NCBI GenBank assembly: GCA_023397655.1
Contig: JAEWTW010000010.1
Location: 1 to 64,000 of the forward strand
Source of the DNA: Bacillota bacterium
GTDB taxonomy: Bacteria > Bacillota > Clostridia > Christensenellales > SZUA-584
Length of the DNA: 64,000 bases
Reading direction: 5' to 3'
The notes below the pieces were generated by a model, which had not been told where the DNA came from, made no database searches, and saw only the letters and a program-made list of their open reading frames with translations. Each line of letters begins with the position of its first letter. Position 1 is the first letter of the stretch. Shown here piece after piece: positions 32,842-41,001 of this stretch. Both the position numbers and the translations under genes were made by a program.

Positions 32842-33106
32842 GCCGGACGTCAAATACTACATACTCTTTGAGAACTACACTCACGGCATGGCGCTGCATG
32901 AGCTGATGCTGGCGGACGGGATACCCCATCGCATTGCGCCCGCGCCCCGGTCCATTCAGGGAGAGCTGTCTTGCGGGATGTCGCTGTTGGTGAGCCCTGA
33001 GCATATTGAGGCGGCGAGAGCGTGCATTGAGCGGTATCAAGCGACGCACCATGGCATTGTGCCGCTGGCCGGGCAGCTCAAATCCCGCCGGGATCGGTAT
33101 TGCTGA
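32834..33106 (+). CDS. Second DUF3343 protein with C-terminal Cys
   Basis: The 90-residue protein has YYILFENYTHGMALHELMLA, then HRIAPAPRSIQGELSCGMSL with C47, like the first DUF3343 protein but longer by 12 residues, and it ends in RDRYC. The ATG overlaps the reductase stop by eight bases, so they are translationally coupled. The final Cys could be a second carrier position. A terminator follows. Confidence 0.9.
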   Translation: MTEPDVKYYILFENYTHGMALHELMLADGIPHRIAPAPRSIQGELSCGMSLLVSPEHIEAARACIERYQATHHGIVPLAGQLKSRRDRYC

Positions 33107-33133
33107 GACTGGGCTGAAATGAATAAGTAAACA

Positions 33134-33180
33134 CAAATCCCCGACAGTGCCGAGAAGCGCTGTCGGGGATTTGTTTATAT
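33134..33180 (+). terminator. Strong terminator of the selenium-linked operon
   Basis: CAAATCCCCGACAG (33134-33147) pairs perfectly with CTGTCGGGGATTTG (33160-33173), followed by TTTATATTTT. It closes the long run beginning at 26612. Confidence 0.9.
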
Positions 33181-33500
33181 TTTACCGGTACAGCGGATTG
33201 ACGCCAAAAAGAGTCCCACTTTTTATGGCTTTACGTTAACGGCTAAGAGGTGAATCGGACCATGCGTCTGAGACAGCTTTTTTTATTTTTTAAACTTTTG
33301 CCTTAGAAAAAGAGGAAAAAACAAATTAAAGTTGAATATATGCGGTAATACGAAAATAAAAAGCTTTCGAATGTTTGTACTATCGATTATGCAAATTTTC
33401 GTTTCCCGCAATCCAACCTTGGGGACAGGGGGTGTAGCCGCTTAACTAAACGCTTTGCCAGCCAATCTCACGCCAATTAATAAAACAGGAGGTTAACCAT
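33181..33500 (+). other. AT-rich leader region before the GcvPA-like gene
   Basis: This 320-base stretch has no gene. It contains a T-rich run (AGCTTTTTTTATTTTTT near 33278) after a short GTCTGAGAC self-complement, AT-rich sequence, then a GC-rich patch (GGGGACAGGGGGTG near 33421). I looked for the two-aptamer pattern of a glycine riboswitch and did not find it. A promoter should lie here, but none is clear. Confidence 0.4.
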
Positions 33501-34895
33501 ATGGCGGATAAGTATTCGGTGCATCCCTATATTCCGAACTCCGAGCCGCGCGTCAAGCAGGAGATGCTTGATTATCTCGGCATGACCAGCTCGGAGGACA
33601 TCTACAAGGAAATACCCGACGCGCTGCGCTATAAGGGCCAGCTGGATATTCCGGCGCCCATCATGTCGGAATACCGGCTGCAGCGGCACGTGGAGGGACT
33701 TTTAAAGAAGAACAATAACGGCAAAGATTATCTGTGCTTTTTGGGCGGCGGCACCTGGCAGCACCATGTGCCCGCGGTTTGCGATACCATCATCTCGCGC
33801 GACGAGTTTTTGACGGCTTACGTGGGAGAGGCCTATTCGGATCACGGCAAGTTTCAGGCGCTGTTTGAATCCAGCTCCATGCTGGGCGAGCTGACCGGTT
33901 TTGAGGCCTGCAACACGCCCACCTACGACTGGGCCAACGCCATCGCCATTGCCTGCCGCATGGCCAGCCGTACGAGCGGCAAGAAGGAAATACTGCTGGC
34001 TTCGAACATCAGCCCCGGCCGCAAATCCGTTGTGAAGAACTATCTCAAGCCGGACATCTCCATCGTAGAGATCGGCTTTGACGCGAAAACGGGTCTGCTG
34101 GACATAGTTGATTTAAAGTCTAAGCTGTCGAACAAGACCGCGGCTGTTTATTTCGAAAATCCGTCCTACCTCGGCAGTATTGAGACGGGCGCTGCGGACA
34201 TCTGCAAAGCGGCCAAAGCGGCGGGCGCACTGATCATTGTCGGCGTTGATCCCACATCGTTGGGCGTGCTGGAAGGCCCCGGCAACTACGGCGCGGACTA
34301 CGCGGTGGGCGACCTGCAGCCTCTGGGCATGCACATGAGCTTTGGCGGCGGACTTGGCGGCTTCATCTGCACGCATGATTCCAAGGAGTTCCTTGGCGAA
34401 TATCCGTCGCTGCTGTTCGGTATCTGTGATACCAGCGTGGAGGGCGAGCGGGGTTTCGGCGAAGTATTCTATGAGCGCACATCGTATGCCAGCCGCGAGA
34501 AGGGCAAGGACTTTATCGGCACCTGCGCGGCGCTGCACGGCATTGTGGCGGGCGTCTACATGGCGCTGATGGGGCCGCAGGGCTTTGCAGAGCTGGGCGA
34601 GGGCATCCTCCAGCGCGTGGCGTATGCCAAGGCAGAGCTGTCCAAGATACCCGGCGTGAAGATGGGCTTTGACAACTTAAGCTACTGCGATTTCCTCGTG
34701 AATTTTGACGGCACGGGCAAGACGGTGGCGGACATCAACAAGGCGCTGCTGGGTTATTGCATTCATGGCGGCCGCGATGTGTCGAAGGATTTCGGCGTGG
34801 GGCAGAGCGCGCTTTACAGCGTGACCGAGGTGCACGAGAAGGAAGACATCGACGCCCTCGTCAGCGCGCTAAAAGCGATCTGCGCGCAGTCTTAA
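33501..34895 (+). CDS. Divergent GcvPA-like protein (glycine dehydrogenase subunit 1 family)
   Basis: The 464-residue protein aligns with GcvPA: HPYIPNSEPRVKQEMLDYLG at the start, FLGGGTWQHHVPAVCDTIIS near 80, GELTGFEACNTPTYDWANAI near 131-150, and VGDLQPLGMHMSFGGGLGGF near 270. It departs at a conserved site: where standard GcvPA has AYTPYQxE before the FQ/L-x-ELTG segment, this one has AYSDHGKFQALFESSS. With the PB-like partner it should form a PLP decarboxylase. No GcvH, GcvT or lipoate gene is near, so the substrate may not be glycine. The start has an AGGAGG site. Confidence 0.87.
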   Translation: MADKYSVHPYIPNSEPRVKQEMLDYLGMTSSEDIYKEIPDALRYKGQLDIPAPIMSEYRLQRHVEGLLKKNNNGKDYLCFLGGGTWQHHVPAVCDTIISRDEFLTAYVGEAYSDHGKFQALFESSSMLGELTGFEACNTPTYDWANAIAIACRMASRTSGKKEILLASNISPGRKSVVKNYLKPDISIVEIGFDAKTGLLDIVDLKSKLSNKTAAVYFENPSYLGSIETGAADICKAAKAAGALIIVGVDPTSLGVLEGPGNYGADYAVGDLQPLGMHMSFGGGLGGFICTHDSKEFLGEYPSLLFGICDTSVEGERGFGEVFYERTSYASREKGKDFIGTCAALHGIVAGVYMALMGPQGFAELGEGILQRVAYAKAELSKIPGVKMGFDNLSYCDFLVNFDGTGKTVADINKALLGYCIHGGRDVSKDFGVGQSALYSVTEVHEKEDIDALVSALKAICAQS

Positions 34896-34914
34896 GGAAG
34901 GAAGGTGAATATTA

Positions 34915-36474
34915 ATGGCGAAAATGAAAGTCAGAAAGAACTTCCATCAGGCGAGCTGGGATGAGCCGATCATATTCGAAATGTCCACACCCGGCGTGCG
35001 CGGCATTATACCGCCGGACGCAGGCGATGAGATAACGGCGGCGGTGGGCGACGTGGCCTCCAAACTGCCCGCGGGCATCAGGAGAGCGGCGGCTCCGGCG
35101 CTGCCTGAGGTGTCGCAGAAGCACGTGCTGTCCCACTGGGTACATCTGTCGCAGGAGACGATGGGCTCCAACATCTCCAACGACATCAGCGAAGGCACCT
35201 GCACGATGAAATACAACCCGCGCATCAATGAAGCGCTGAGCGGAAACCCGGGCTTTGCCGAGCTGCATCCGGATCAGGATATCAGCACGGTGCAGGGCAT
35301 ACTGGAGATATACTACAAGTTCCAGAACGTCTGCAAGGAAGTGTCCGGTATGGACAGCGTGACGCTGCAGCCGGGCGGCGGCAATCATGCTGTATATACG
35401 GCGGCGTCCGTGATACGCGCTTACCATGAATCCAAAGGCGAGGCGGATCAGCGCGATGAGGTTATCACAACGATATTCTCGCATCCTTGCGACGCGGCCA
35501 CACCGGCCACCGCGGGTTATAAAATCATCACGATTTATCCAGACGAGCGGGGCATTCCCGATCTTGAAGCGATTCGTGCCGCGGCTTCAGAGCGGACAGC
35601 CGCGATATTCATGACCAACCCGGAGGACATCGGCATCTACAACCCGCACGCGGCGGAGATCACCGAGATACTGCACAGCGTGGGGGCGCTCTGTTTCTAC
35701 GATCAGGCCAACGCCAATGCGTTTCTGGGCGTGGCGCGTGCGAGGGAAGCGGGCTTTGATATGTGCCACTTCAATGTGCACAAGACGTTCGGCACGCCGC
35801 ACGGCTGCTCCGGCCCCGCGACGGGCGCTTTCTGCTGCACAGACAAACTCAGCAAGTTTATGCCGGTACCGGTGGTGGACTATGACGGCGAGAAGTATTT
35901 CCTTGACTACGACAGGCCGTCCAGCATCGGCAAGGTGCGCGATTACATGGGCTCCGCAGGCGTGGTGCTGCGCGCATACGCGTGGACGATGATGATGGGT
36001 CCGAAGTGGCTGCGTGAGTGCGCCGACGTATCCGTCATCAACAACAACTACATGCAGAAGATCATGGAAAGCATCCCCGGCGTGTCCAGCGCTTATCAGG
36101 GCAATGGTATCGTCCGTCAGGAACAGGTGCGCTACAGCTTCGAGAAGCTGAAGGAAGACGTGGATATCGGCAGCGACGAAATGAACCGCCGCATGCTGGA
36201 CTACGGCATTCCGTGGTTCTGGTCCAGCCATCATCCGTGGGTGATTGCAGAACCGATGACGCTGGAACCCTGCGAAACCTACACCAAGGAAGACATTGAG
36301 GAATACTGCGAGGTCGTCCGTCTGGTGGCCGAGGAAGCCTACAAGGATCCGGACATGGTGAAAAACGCGCCGTATAACTCCGTTATCCACAAGCGCGTGC
36401 GCGAAGAAGAACTGGACGATCCGTCCAAGTGGGCGCTCACCTGGAAGGCCTATCTGCGCAAGCACGGCAAATAG
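34915..36474 (+). CDS. Divergent GcvPB-like protein (glycine dehydrogenase subunit 2 family)
   Basis: The 519-residue protein carries the PLP lysine K290 in HFNVHKTFGTPHGCSGPATG and the CTMKYNPRINEAL signature (C96). Several usual residues are changed: LGSCTMKYNP is EGTCTMKYNP; LQPAAGAHGE is LQPGGGNHAV; SAHGTNPASAAMAGY is SHPCDAATPATAGY; YDGANLNA is YDQANANA; and STPHGGGGPG is GTPHGCSGPA. These lie around the cofactor and substrate in GcvP. The pair probably acts on a related amino acid or another amine; that is inference. It follows the GcvPA-like gene by 19 bases. Confidence 0.88.
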   Translation: MAKMKVRKNFHQASWDEPIIFEMSTPGVRGIIPPDAGDEITAAVGDVASKLPAGIRRAAAPALPEVSQKHVLSHWVHLSQETMGSNISNDISEGTCTMKYNPRINEALSGNPGFAELHPDQDISTVQGILEIYYKFQNVCKEVSGMDSVTLQPGGGNHAVYTAASVIRAYHESKGEADQRDEVITTIFSHPCDAATPATAGYKIITIYPDERGIPDLEAIRAAASERTAAIFMTNPEDIGIYNPHAAEITEILHSVGALCFYDQANANAFLGVARAREAGFDMCHFNVHKTFGTPHGCSGPATGAFCCTDKLSKFMPVPVVDYDGEKYFLDYDRPSSIGKVRDYMGSAGVVLRAYAWTMMMGPKWLRECADVSVINNNYMQKIMESIPGVSSAYQGNGIVRQEQVRYSFEKLKEDVDIGSDEMNRRMLDYGIPWFWSSHHPWVIAEPMTLEPCETYTKEDIEEYCEVVRLVAEEAYKDPDMVKNAPYNSVIHKRVREEELDDPSKWALTWKAYLRKHGK

Positions 36475-36491
36475 ACGAATAATGATTTGGC

Positions 36492-36537
36492 GGCCACTGC
36501 CTTTGCACTGTGCTTTGGAAGGCAGTGGCCTTTTTTA
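36492..36537 (+). terminator. Terminator after the GcvPB-like gene
   Basis: GGCCACTGCCTT (36492-36503) pairs with AAGGCAGTGGCC (36519-36530) and is followed by six T. It separates the dehydrogenase pair from the kinase-like gene only 27 bases on, so read-through may still couple them. Confidence 0.9.
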
Positions 36538-36563
36538 TCCACAACTGCGTGAAGGAGATGCAA

Positions 36564-37679
36564 ATGAAGTTAGGGCTCATTGTGAACCCTGTGGCAGGTA
36601 TTGGCGGCAAAGTCGGCCTCAAGGGCAGCGACGGCGAAGAGACGCTGCGCCGGGCGCTTTGTTTGGGAGCGAAGCCGGAGTGCAACGACAAAACAACGGT
36701 GGCGCTGCGGCAGCTGCTGCCTGTAAAAGACAAGCTTGAATTGTATGCGTTCGCGGGCGAAATGGGTGCCGATGCGGCATCCGCCTGCGGACTGAGCGTA
36801 ACCGTTCTGGGGGACATAAATGCCGGACATACAAAACCGGAGGATACCGTGCGCGCGGCACAGGCCATGAAGGACGCGGGCGTGGATATGATATTGTTTG
36901 CGGGCGGCGACGGCACGGCCCGCAACGTGCTGGATGCCGCGGGCACATCGGTGCCTGTGCTGGGCATACCCGCGGGCTGCAAGATACATTCCGCGGTGTA
37001 CGCGCTAAACCCGCGTCGCGCAGGTGAACTGGCTGCACGTATGTGTGAAGACCGGGTGACCCGCTTCCGCGAGGCGGAAGTGATGGACATCGACGAGGAA
37101 CTGTTCCGGCAGAACCGCGTACAGGCGCGGCTCTATGGCTATCTCAAGGTGCCGGAGGAACGCAGCTTCGTGCAGAACATGAAGAGCGGCCGCGGCAAAA
37201 GCGAAGCAGCGGCGATGGATCAGATGGCGGGTTACGTCGCCGACACAATGCAAAAGGATATGCTGTACATCGTGGGACCCGGCTCCACCACCCGTGCCGT
37301 AATGGAGAAGCTGGGGCTGGAAAATACGCTGCTGGGCGTGGATCTCGTGTACGGTGGCAAGGTCATCATGAACGACGCTGCGGAGAAGGACATCATGTCC
37401 GCATTGGACGTGTACGGCAAGGCGAAGATCATCGTGACGGTGATTGGCGGGCAGGGCTACGTGTTTGGGCGCGGCAACCAGCAGCTGAGCGCGCGCGTCA
37501 TTAACCGCGTGGGCAAGGAGAATATCACCATTATCGCGGCGAAGGAGAAGATGCTCTCACTGATTGGACAGAGCCTGTATGTGGACACCGGCGACGAGGA
37601 AACGAACACGTACCTGTGCGGCTATTATAAGGTTGTTGTGGGGTACGAGGATCATGCGATGTTCAAGGTGACCTGCTGA
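36564..37679 (+). CDS. ATP-NAD kinase-like protein (AcoX type)
   Basis: The 371-residue protein begins MKLGLIVNPVAGIGGKVGLK and has MILFAGGDGTARNVLDAAGT with the GGDGT motif of NAD and diacylglycerol kinases. The long C-terminus, with YGGKVIMNDAAEKDIMSALD and VTVIGGQGYVFGRGNQQLSA, fits the AcoX-like group found beside acetoin genes and in other catabolic clusters. It may phosphorylate NAD or a small metabolite. No acetoin genes are in view. The ATG at 36564 has a GAAGGAG site; the frame extends upstream without similarity. Confidence 0.87.
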   Translation: MKLGLIVNPVAGIGGKVGLKGSDGEETLRRALCLGAKPECNDKTTVALRQLLPVKDKLELYAFAGEMGADAASACGLSVTVLGDINAGHTKPEDTVRAAQAMKDAGVDMILFAGGDGTARNVLDAAGTSVPVLGIPAGCKIHSAVYALNPRRAGELAARMCEDRVTRFREAEVMDIDEELFRQNRVQARLYGYLKVPEERSFVQNMKSGRGKSEAAAMDQMAGYVADTMQKDMLYIVGPGSTTRAVMEKLGLENTLLGVDLVYGGKVIMNDAAEKDIMSALDVYGKAKIIVTVIGGQGYVFGRGNQQLSARVINRVGKENITIIAAKEKMLSLIGQSLYVDTGDEETNTYLCGYYKVVVGYEDHAMFKVTC

Positions 37680-37722
37680 TGCGGAAAGCTACCTGCATGC
37701 AGTTAGCCGGTTCCCTCCCCCA

Positions 37723-37892
37723 GTCACCTGACGGTGACAGCCCCCTCGTCTGAGGAGGCCATTATAGGAGAATAGATACAGAATTTTTTATAGGGATGGA
37801 GAATATTACGGAAAATGCCGTTGAGGCATTTTCCTAGCGGGATTCCAAAGGGATGAATCCCTTTGGCGGAGGTTTGGAGGCAGAGCCTCCAA
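37723..37892. repeat. Cluster of four intergenic hairpins, probably dispersed repeats
   Basis: The stems are GTCACC/GGTGAC (37723-37728 with 37733-37738), GGAAAATGCC/GGCATTTTCC (37810-37819 with 37825-37834), CCAAAGGGAT/ATCCCTTTGG (37845-37854 with 37857-37866), and TTGGAGGC/GCCTCCAA (37874-37881 with 37885-37892). Motifs like GAATCCCTTTGGCGGAGG and GAGCCTCCAAGG recall dispersed intergenic repeats common in clostridial genomes. None has a T tail. They occupy most of the 261-base gap before the kinase gene. Confidence 0.6.
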
Positions 37893-37940
37893 GGCTTTAT
37901 CTTATACTCGATAGTAACATGTAAACAGGAGGCGAAACGC

Positions 37941-39473
37941 ATGGCAAAGGTTATCGCGTACGACTTGGGCACGGGCGGCATCAAAGCGTCGCTATACGAC
38001 GAAACAGGGGAATCGCTGGCTAATTCGTTCATGCAGTACGATACATACTTTCCGGAAGACAGCTGGCACGAGCAGCGCCCGATGGACTGGTGGGACGCGG
38101 TGTGTAAAAGCACGCGCGTGCTGCTGGACAAGACTGGCGTGAGTGCGGAGGAGATCGTGAGCCTAGCGCTGTCCGGGCACAGCCTCGTGGCCGCGCCGAT
38201 CGATAAGGACGGCAAGCTGCTGCTGGACAGAGTACCGATCTGGAGTGACACGCGCGCGACGGACATGGTGGACGAATTCTTTGCGGAACTGCCATATGAG
38301 CGCTGGTACATGACCACCGGCAACGGCGACCCGCCGGAATGCTACTCGGTGCTGAAGATGATGTGGATGAAGAAGCACCAGCCGGAGGTGTTTGAAAAGA
38401 CGCGTATCGTGCTGGGTTCCAAAGACTTCGTCAACTACATGTTTACCGGTGAGATGTGCACCGACCCGTCCTACGCGTCGGGCAGCGGCGTGTTCGATTT
38501 GAAAGCATGGGACTATTCGGATGAATTCATCGCGGCATCGGGGATGCCGAAATCACTGTTTCCCCCGATACAGCCATCACACGACATCGTGGGGCGCGTG
38601 ACGGAACGGGCGGCGACAGCTTCCGGGCTGAAGGCGGGTACGCTGGTGGCGTGCGGCGGCGTGGACAACTCCTGCATGGCGCTGGGCGCGCGCGGCATCG
38701 GGCAGGGCAAGGTGTATACGTCGCTTGGCTCATCCAGCTGGATCGCTGTGACAGCACAGGAACCGATACTGGACCCTGTTACGCGGCCCTTCGTGTTTGC
38801 TCACATTGAGGAGGGTTTCTACACTTCCGCTACGTCGATATTCTCTGCGGGCAACTCGTTCCGATGGGTACGCGACCAGCTGTGTTCGGAGGTGCTGGGC
38901 GACGACGACCCGTACCGCCGCATGAACGAGTGGGCAGCTTCGGTGCCAGTGGGCAGCAACGGTTTGCTGTTTAACCCGTCGCTGGCAGGCGGCAGCGCGC
39001 AGGAGAAAAGCCCCAATATCCGCGGTTCGTATATGGGCTTGTCGCTGGGCTCCACGCGGGCGGACATGGTACGCGCTGCGATGGAGGGTATCGCACTCAG
39101 TCTGAAGGTCTGTCTGGATGACCTGAATCAGTACGTGCCGTGCGACGGCGATATGCTGCTCTGCGGCGGCGGCAGCAAAAGCCCGCTGTGGCGGCAGATA
39201 TTCGCCGACGTGTACAACGTGGATATACTTAAAACCAATATCGACCAGGACGCGGCATCGCTGGGAGCGGCAGCTATCGCGGCGCGGGGCTGCGGCTTGT
39301 GGGAGGACTACAGCCGTATCGAATCACTGCATAAGATGGAAAGTCTGGAACGGCCAAACCCGAAGAACGCGGCCAAATACCAGGCGCTGTATGGCGTGTT
39401 TAAAAAATGGGCGGATGTGCTGGCGGATTTCGGCGACGACATGCAGGAGCTGCACGGAAAAGGCGTGTGGTGA
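37941..39473 (+). CDS. FGGY-family carbohydrate kinase
   Basis: The 510-residue kinase opens with VIAYDLGTGGIKASLYDETG (phosphate 1) and has LVACGGVDNSCMALGARGIG and MLLCGGGSKSPLWRQIFADV (adenosine/phosphate 2) in the C-terminal half. It should phosphorylate a sugar or polyol (xylulose, ribulose or glycerol kinase relatives). The substrate cannot be told from sequence alone. ATG 37941 has an AGGAGG site. The gene is convergent with the transporter ATPase, six bases apart, without a terminator between them. Confidence 0.92.
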   Translation: MAKVIAYDLGTGGIKASLYDETGESLANSFMQYDTYFPEDSWHEQRPMDWWDAVCKSTRVLLDKTGVSAEEIVSLALSGHSLVAAPIDKDGKLLLDRVPIWSDTRATDMVDEFFAELPYERWYMTTGNGDPPECYSVLKMMWMKKHQPEVFEKTRIVLGSKDFVNYMFTGEMCTDPSYASGSGVFDLKAWDYSDEFIAASGMPKSLFPPIQPSHDIVGRVTERAATASGLKAGTLVACGGVDNSCMALGARGIGQGKVYTSLGSSSWIAVTAQEPILDPVTRPFVFAHIEEGFYTSATSIFSAGNSFRWVRDQLCSEVLGDDDPYRRMNEWAASVPVGSNGLLFNPSLAGGSAQEKSPNIRGSYMGLSLGSTRADMVRAAMEGIALSLKVCLDDLNQYVPCDGDMLLCGGGSKSPLWRQIFADVYNVDILKTNIDQDAASLGAAAIAARGCGLWEDYSRIESLHKMESLERPNPKNAAKYQALYGVFKKWADVLADFGDDMQELHGKGVW

Positions 39474-39479
39474 CGTTTA

Positions 39480-40979
39480 TCAGGAGGGGTGAGGGCTGCT
39501 GGTGACATTGACATAGGAATAAAGCAGCGCCTTGGTGATGTTCGAACGGTCACACTCGAACACCTGACGACCCTTGTTGAGCACGATGGTGTGGTCGCAC
39601 ATGCCCACGAGCTCCGAGAAGTCCGACGTAACCAGAATGATGGCGCAGCCCTTCTTCACCAGCTCGTTCATGATGTTGTATATCTCCACCTTGCCGGCGG
39701 TGTCCACGCCCTTGGTGGGCTCGTCGAATATGAATATGCGGGCGTTGGAATAGATGCAGCGGGCAACCACCGTCTTCTGCTTGTTGCCGCCCGACAGATA
39801 CTGTACGGGCTGATCATGCGTCGCGCCGCGTATGCCCAGACGATCCATCAGGTCCCGCGTGTGGATCTGCTCCTCGTGCTCGGATATCAGGTGCCTGTGC
39901 AGCACCTTTTTCAGATTGGATATCGTGATGTTGCCGGATACGCTCATGCGGCTGTAAAGCCCGAATTCGTCCCGGTTATCGGGTATGATGCCAAACGTTT
40001 TGCGCGTGCGCGTGGGAACCACGTCGTCCAGCACCTGTATCTCGCCGCTTTGCAACCGCTGCTGGCCGATGATGGACAGCGTGAGGCTGGTGCGGCCGGA
40101 GCCCAGCAGCCCGGCGATACCCAGTATTTCACCCTCGTGCAGATCGAAGCTGATGTCACGCAGGAAATGCGTGGACAGGTTGCGGACGCGCATCACCCGG
40201 CGGCCCTGCTTCACCGGCAGCTTGGGATACTGCTCCTGCAGCGGACGCCCCAGCATCAGCGTGACCAGATCGTCCTTGGGCATCTCACTGGCGTTGAAAG
40301 TGCCGATGGTCTCGCCGTCGCGCATCACCGTCACCTTATCGCAAATGGGGATGATGTCGGACAGCTGGTGCGAGATGTAGATGACGCAGCAGCCCTCCGC
40401 TTTCAGATGGTTCAGCACGTTGAATATCTTCCAGCATTCGATGGAATTCAAACCGGCGGTCACCTCGTCGACGATGAGCACCTTGGGCTGCGCGACGATG
40501 GTGTGCAGAAACTGGATGATCTGCCGTTCGGCCAGAGAGAGCGTGGATACGCGCCGCATCGGGTCGATGGAGATGTCCAGCATCTCCAGCAGGCGGCGGG
40601 CTTCGCCGAGCATGTTCTTTCGGCTGGGCAGGAAAAAGCGTTTTCTGCCGTAAAGCTCCGGCTCCTTGCCGACGAGTATGTTTTCAAACACGCGCAGGTG
40701 AGGAAAAAGCTGAACATCCTGATTGGCGATGCCGATGCCCATCCGGCCCGCTTCAATGAAATCGTAAGGCTTCAGCAGGCGTCCGTCCATGATTATCTCG
40801 CCGCTGTCCATCGGAAGAATGCCCGCAAGAATTTTGACCAGCGTGGATTTACCCGCGCCGTTGCTGCCCACAATGGCGTGAATTTCGCCCTTGTGGAAAC
40901 AGACGCTGGCGTCTTTGAGCACATTCACGTTGAAATAGCTCTTGCAGATGCGGTTCATTTGTATGACGCAAGATTCCAC
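39480..40979 (-). CDS. Sugar ABC transporter ATP-binding protein (RbsA/MglA type), first copy
   Basis: The 499-residue protein is a double-ATPase as in CUT2 transporters. Half 1 has Walker A GSNGAGKSTLVKILAG, the TLSLAERQII signature segment and VLIVDEVTAGLN. Half 2 has the degenerate GLLGSGRTSLTLSI, LSGGNKQKTVVARCI and IFIFDEPTKGVD. The start is GTG 40979 with an AGGAG site seven bases before; the frame is open upstream. It follows the DeoR gene and runs away from the other transporter genes. A second ATPase of this type is at 46349. Confidence 0.9.
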   Translation of the reverse strand: MESCVIQMNRICKSYFNVNVLKDASVCFHKGEIHAIVGSNGAGKSTLVKILAGILPMDSGEIIMDGRLLKPYDFIEAGRMGIGIANQDVQLFPHLRVFENILVGKEPELYGRKRFFLPSRKNMLGEARRLLEMLDISIDPMRRVSTLSLAERQIIQFLHTIVAQPKVLIVDEVTAGLNSIECWKIFNVLNHLKAEGCCVIYISHQLSDIIPICDKVTVMRDGETIGTFNASEMPKDDLVTLMLGRPLQEQYPKLPVKQGRRVMRVRNLSTHFLRDISFDLHEGEILGIAGLLGSGRTSLTLSIIGQQRLQSGEIQVLDDVVPTRTRKTFGIIPDNRDEFGLYSRMSVSGNITISNLKKVLHRHLISEHEEQIHTRDLMDRLGIRGATHDQPVQYLSGGNKQKTVVARCIYSNARIFIFDEPTKGVDTAGKVEIYNIMNELVKKGCAIILVTSDFSELVGMCDHTIVLNKGRQVFECDRSNITKALLYSYVNVTSSPHPS

Positions 40980-41001
40980 GGGGCACTCCTGAATTAAAAA
41001 T

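Noticed and set aside
33104..33133. UGA after the C-terminal Cys of the second DUF3343 protein read as selenocysteine
   Set aside because: Read-through would add only nine residues before another stop, no SECIS-like hairpin lies at the right distance, and a terminator follows.
33181..33500. Glycine riboswitch before the GcvPA-like gene
   Set aside because: The expected tandem aptamer cores were not found, which also fits the idea that the enzyme pair is not a normal glycine system.
39489..40997. 502-codon plus-strand frame opposite the first sugar ATPase
   Set aside because: The minus-strand ATPase has all motifs and a ribosome site; this frame has none.
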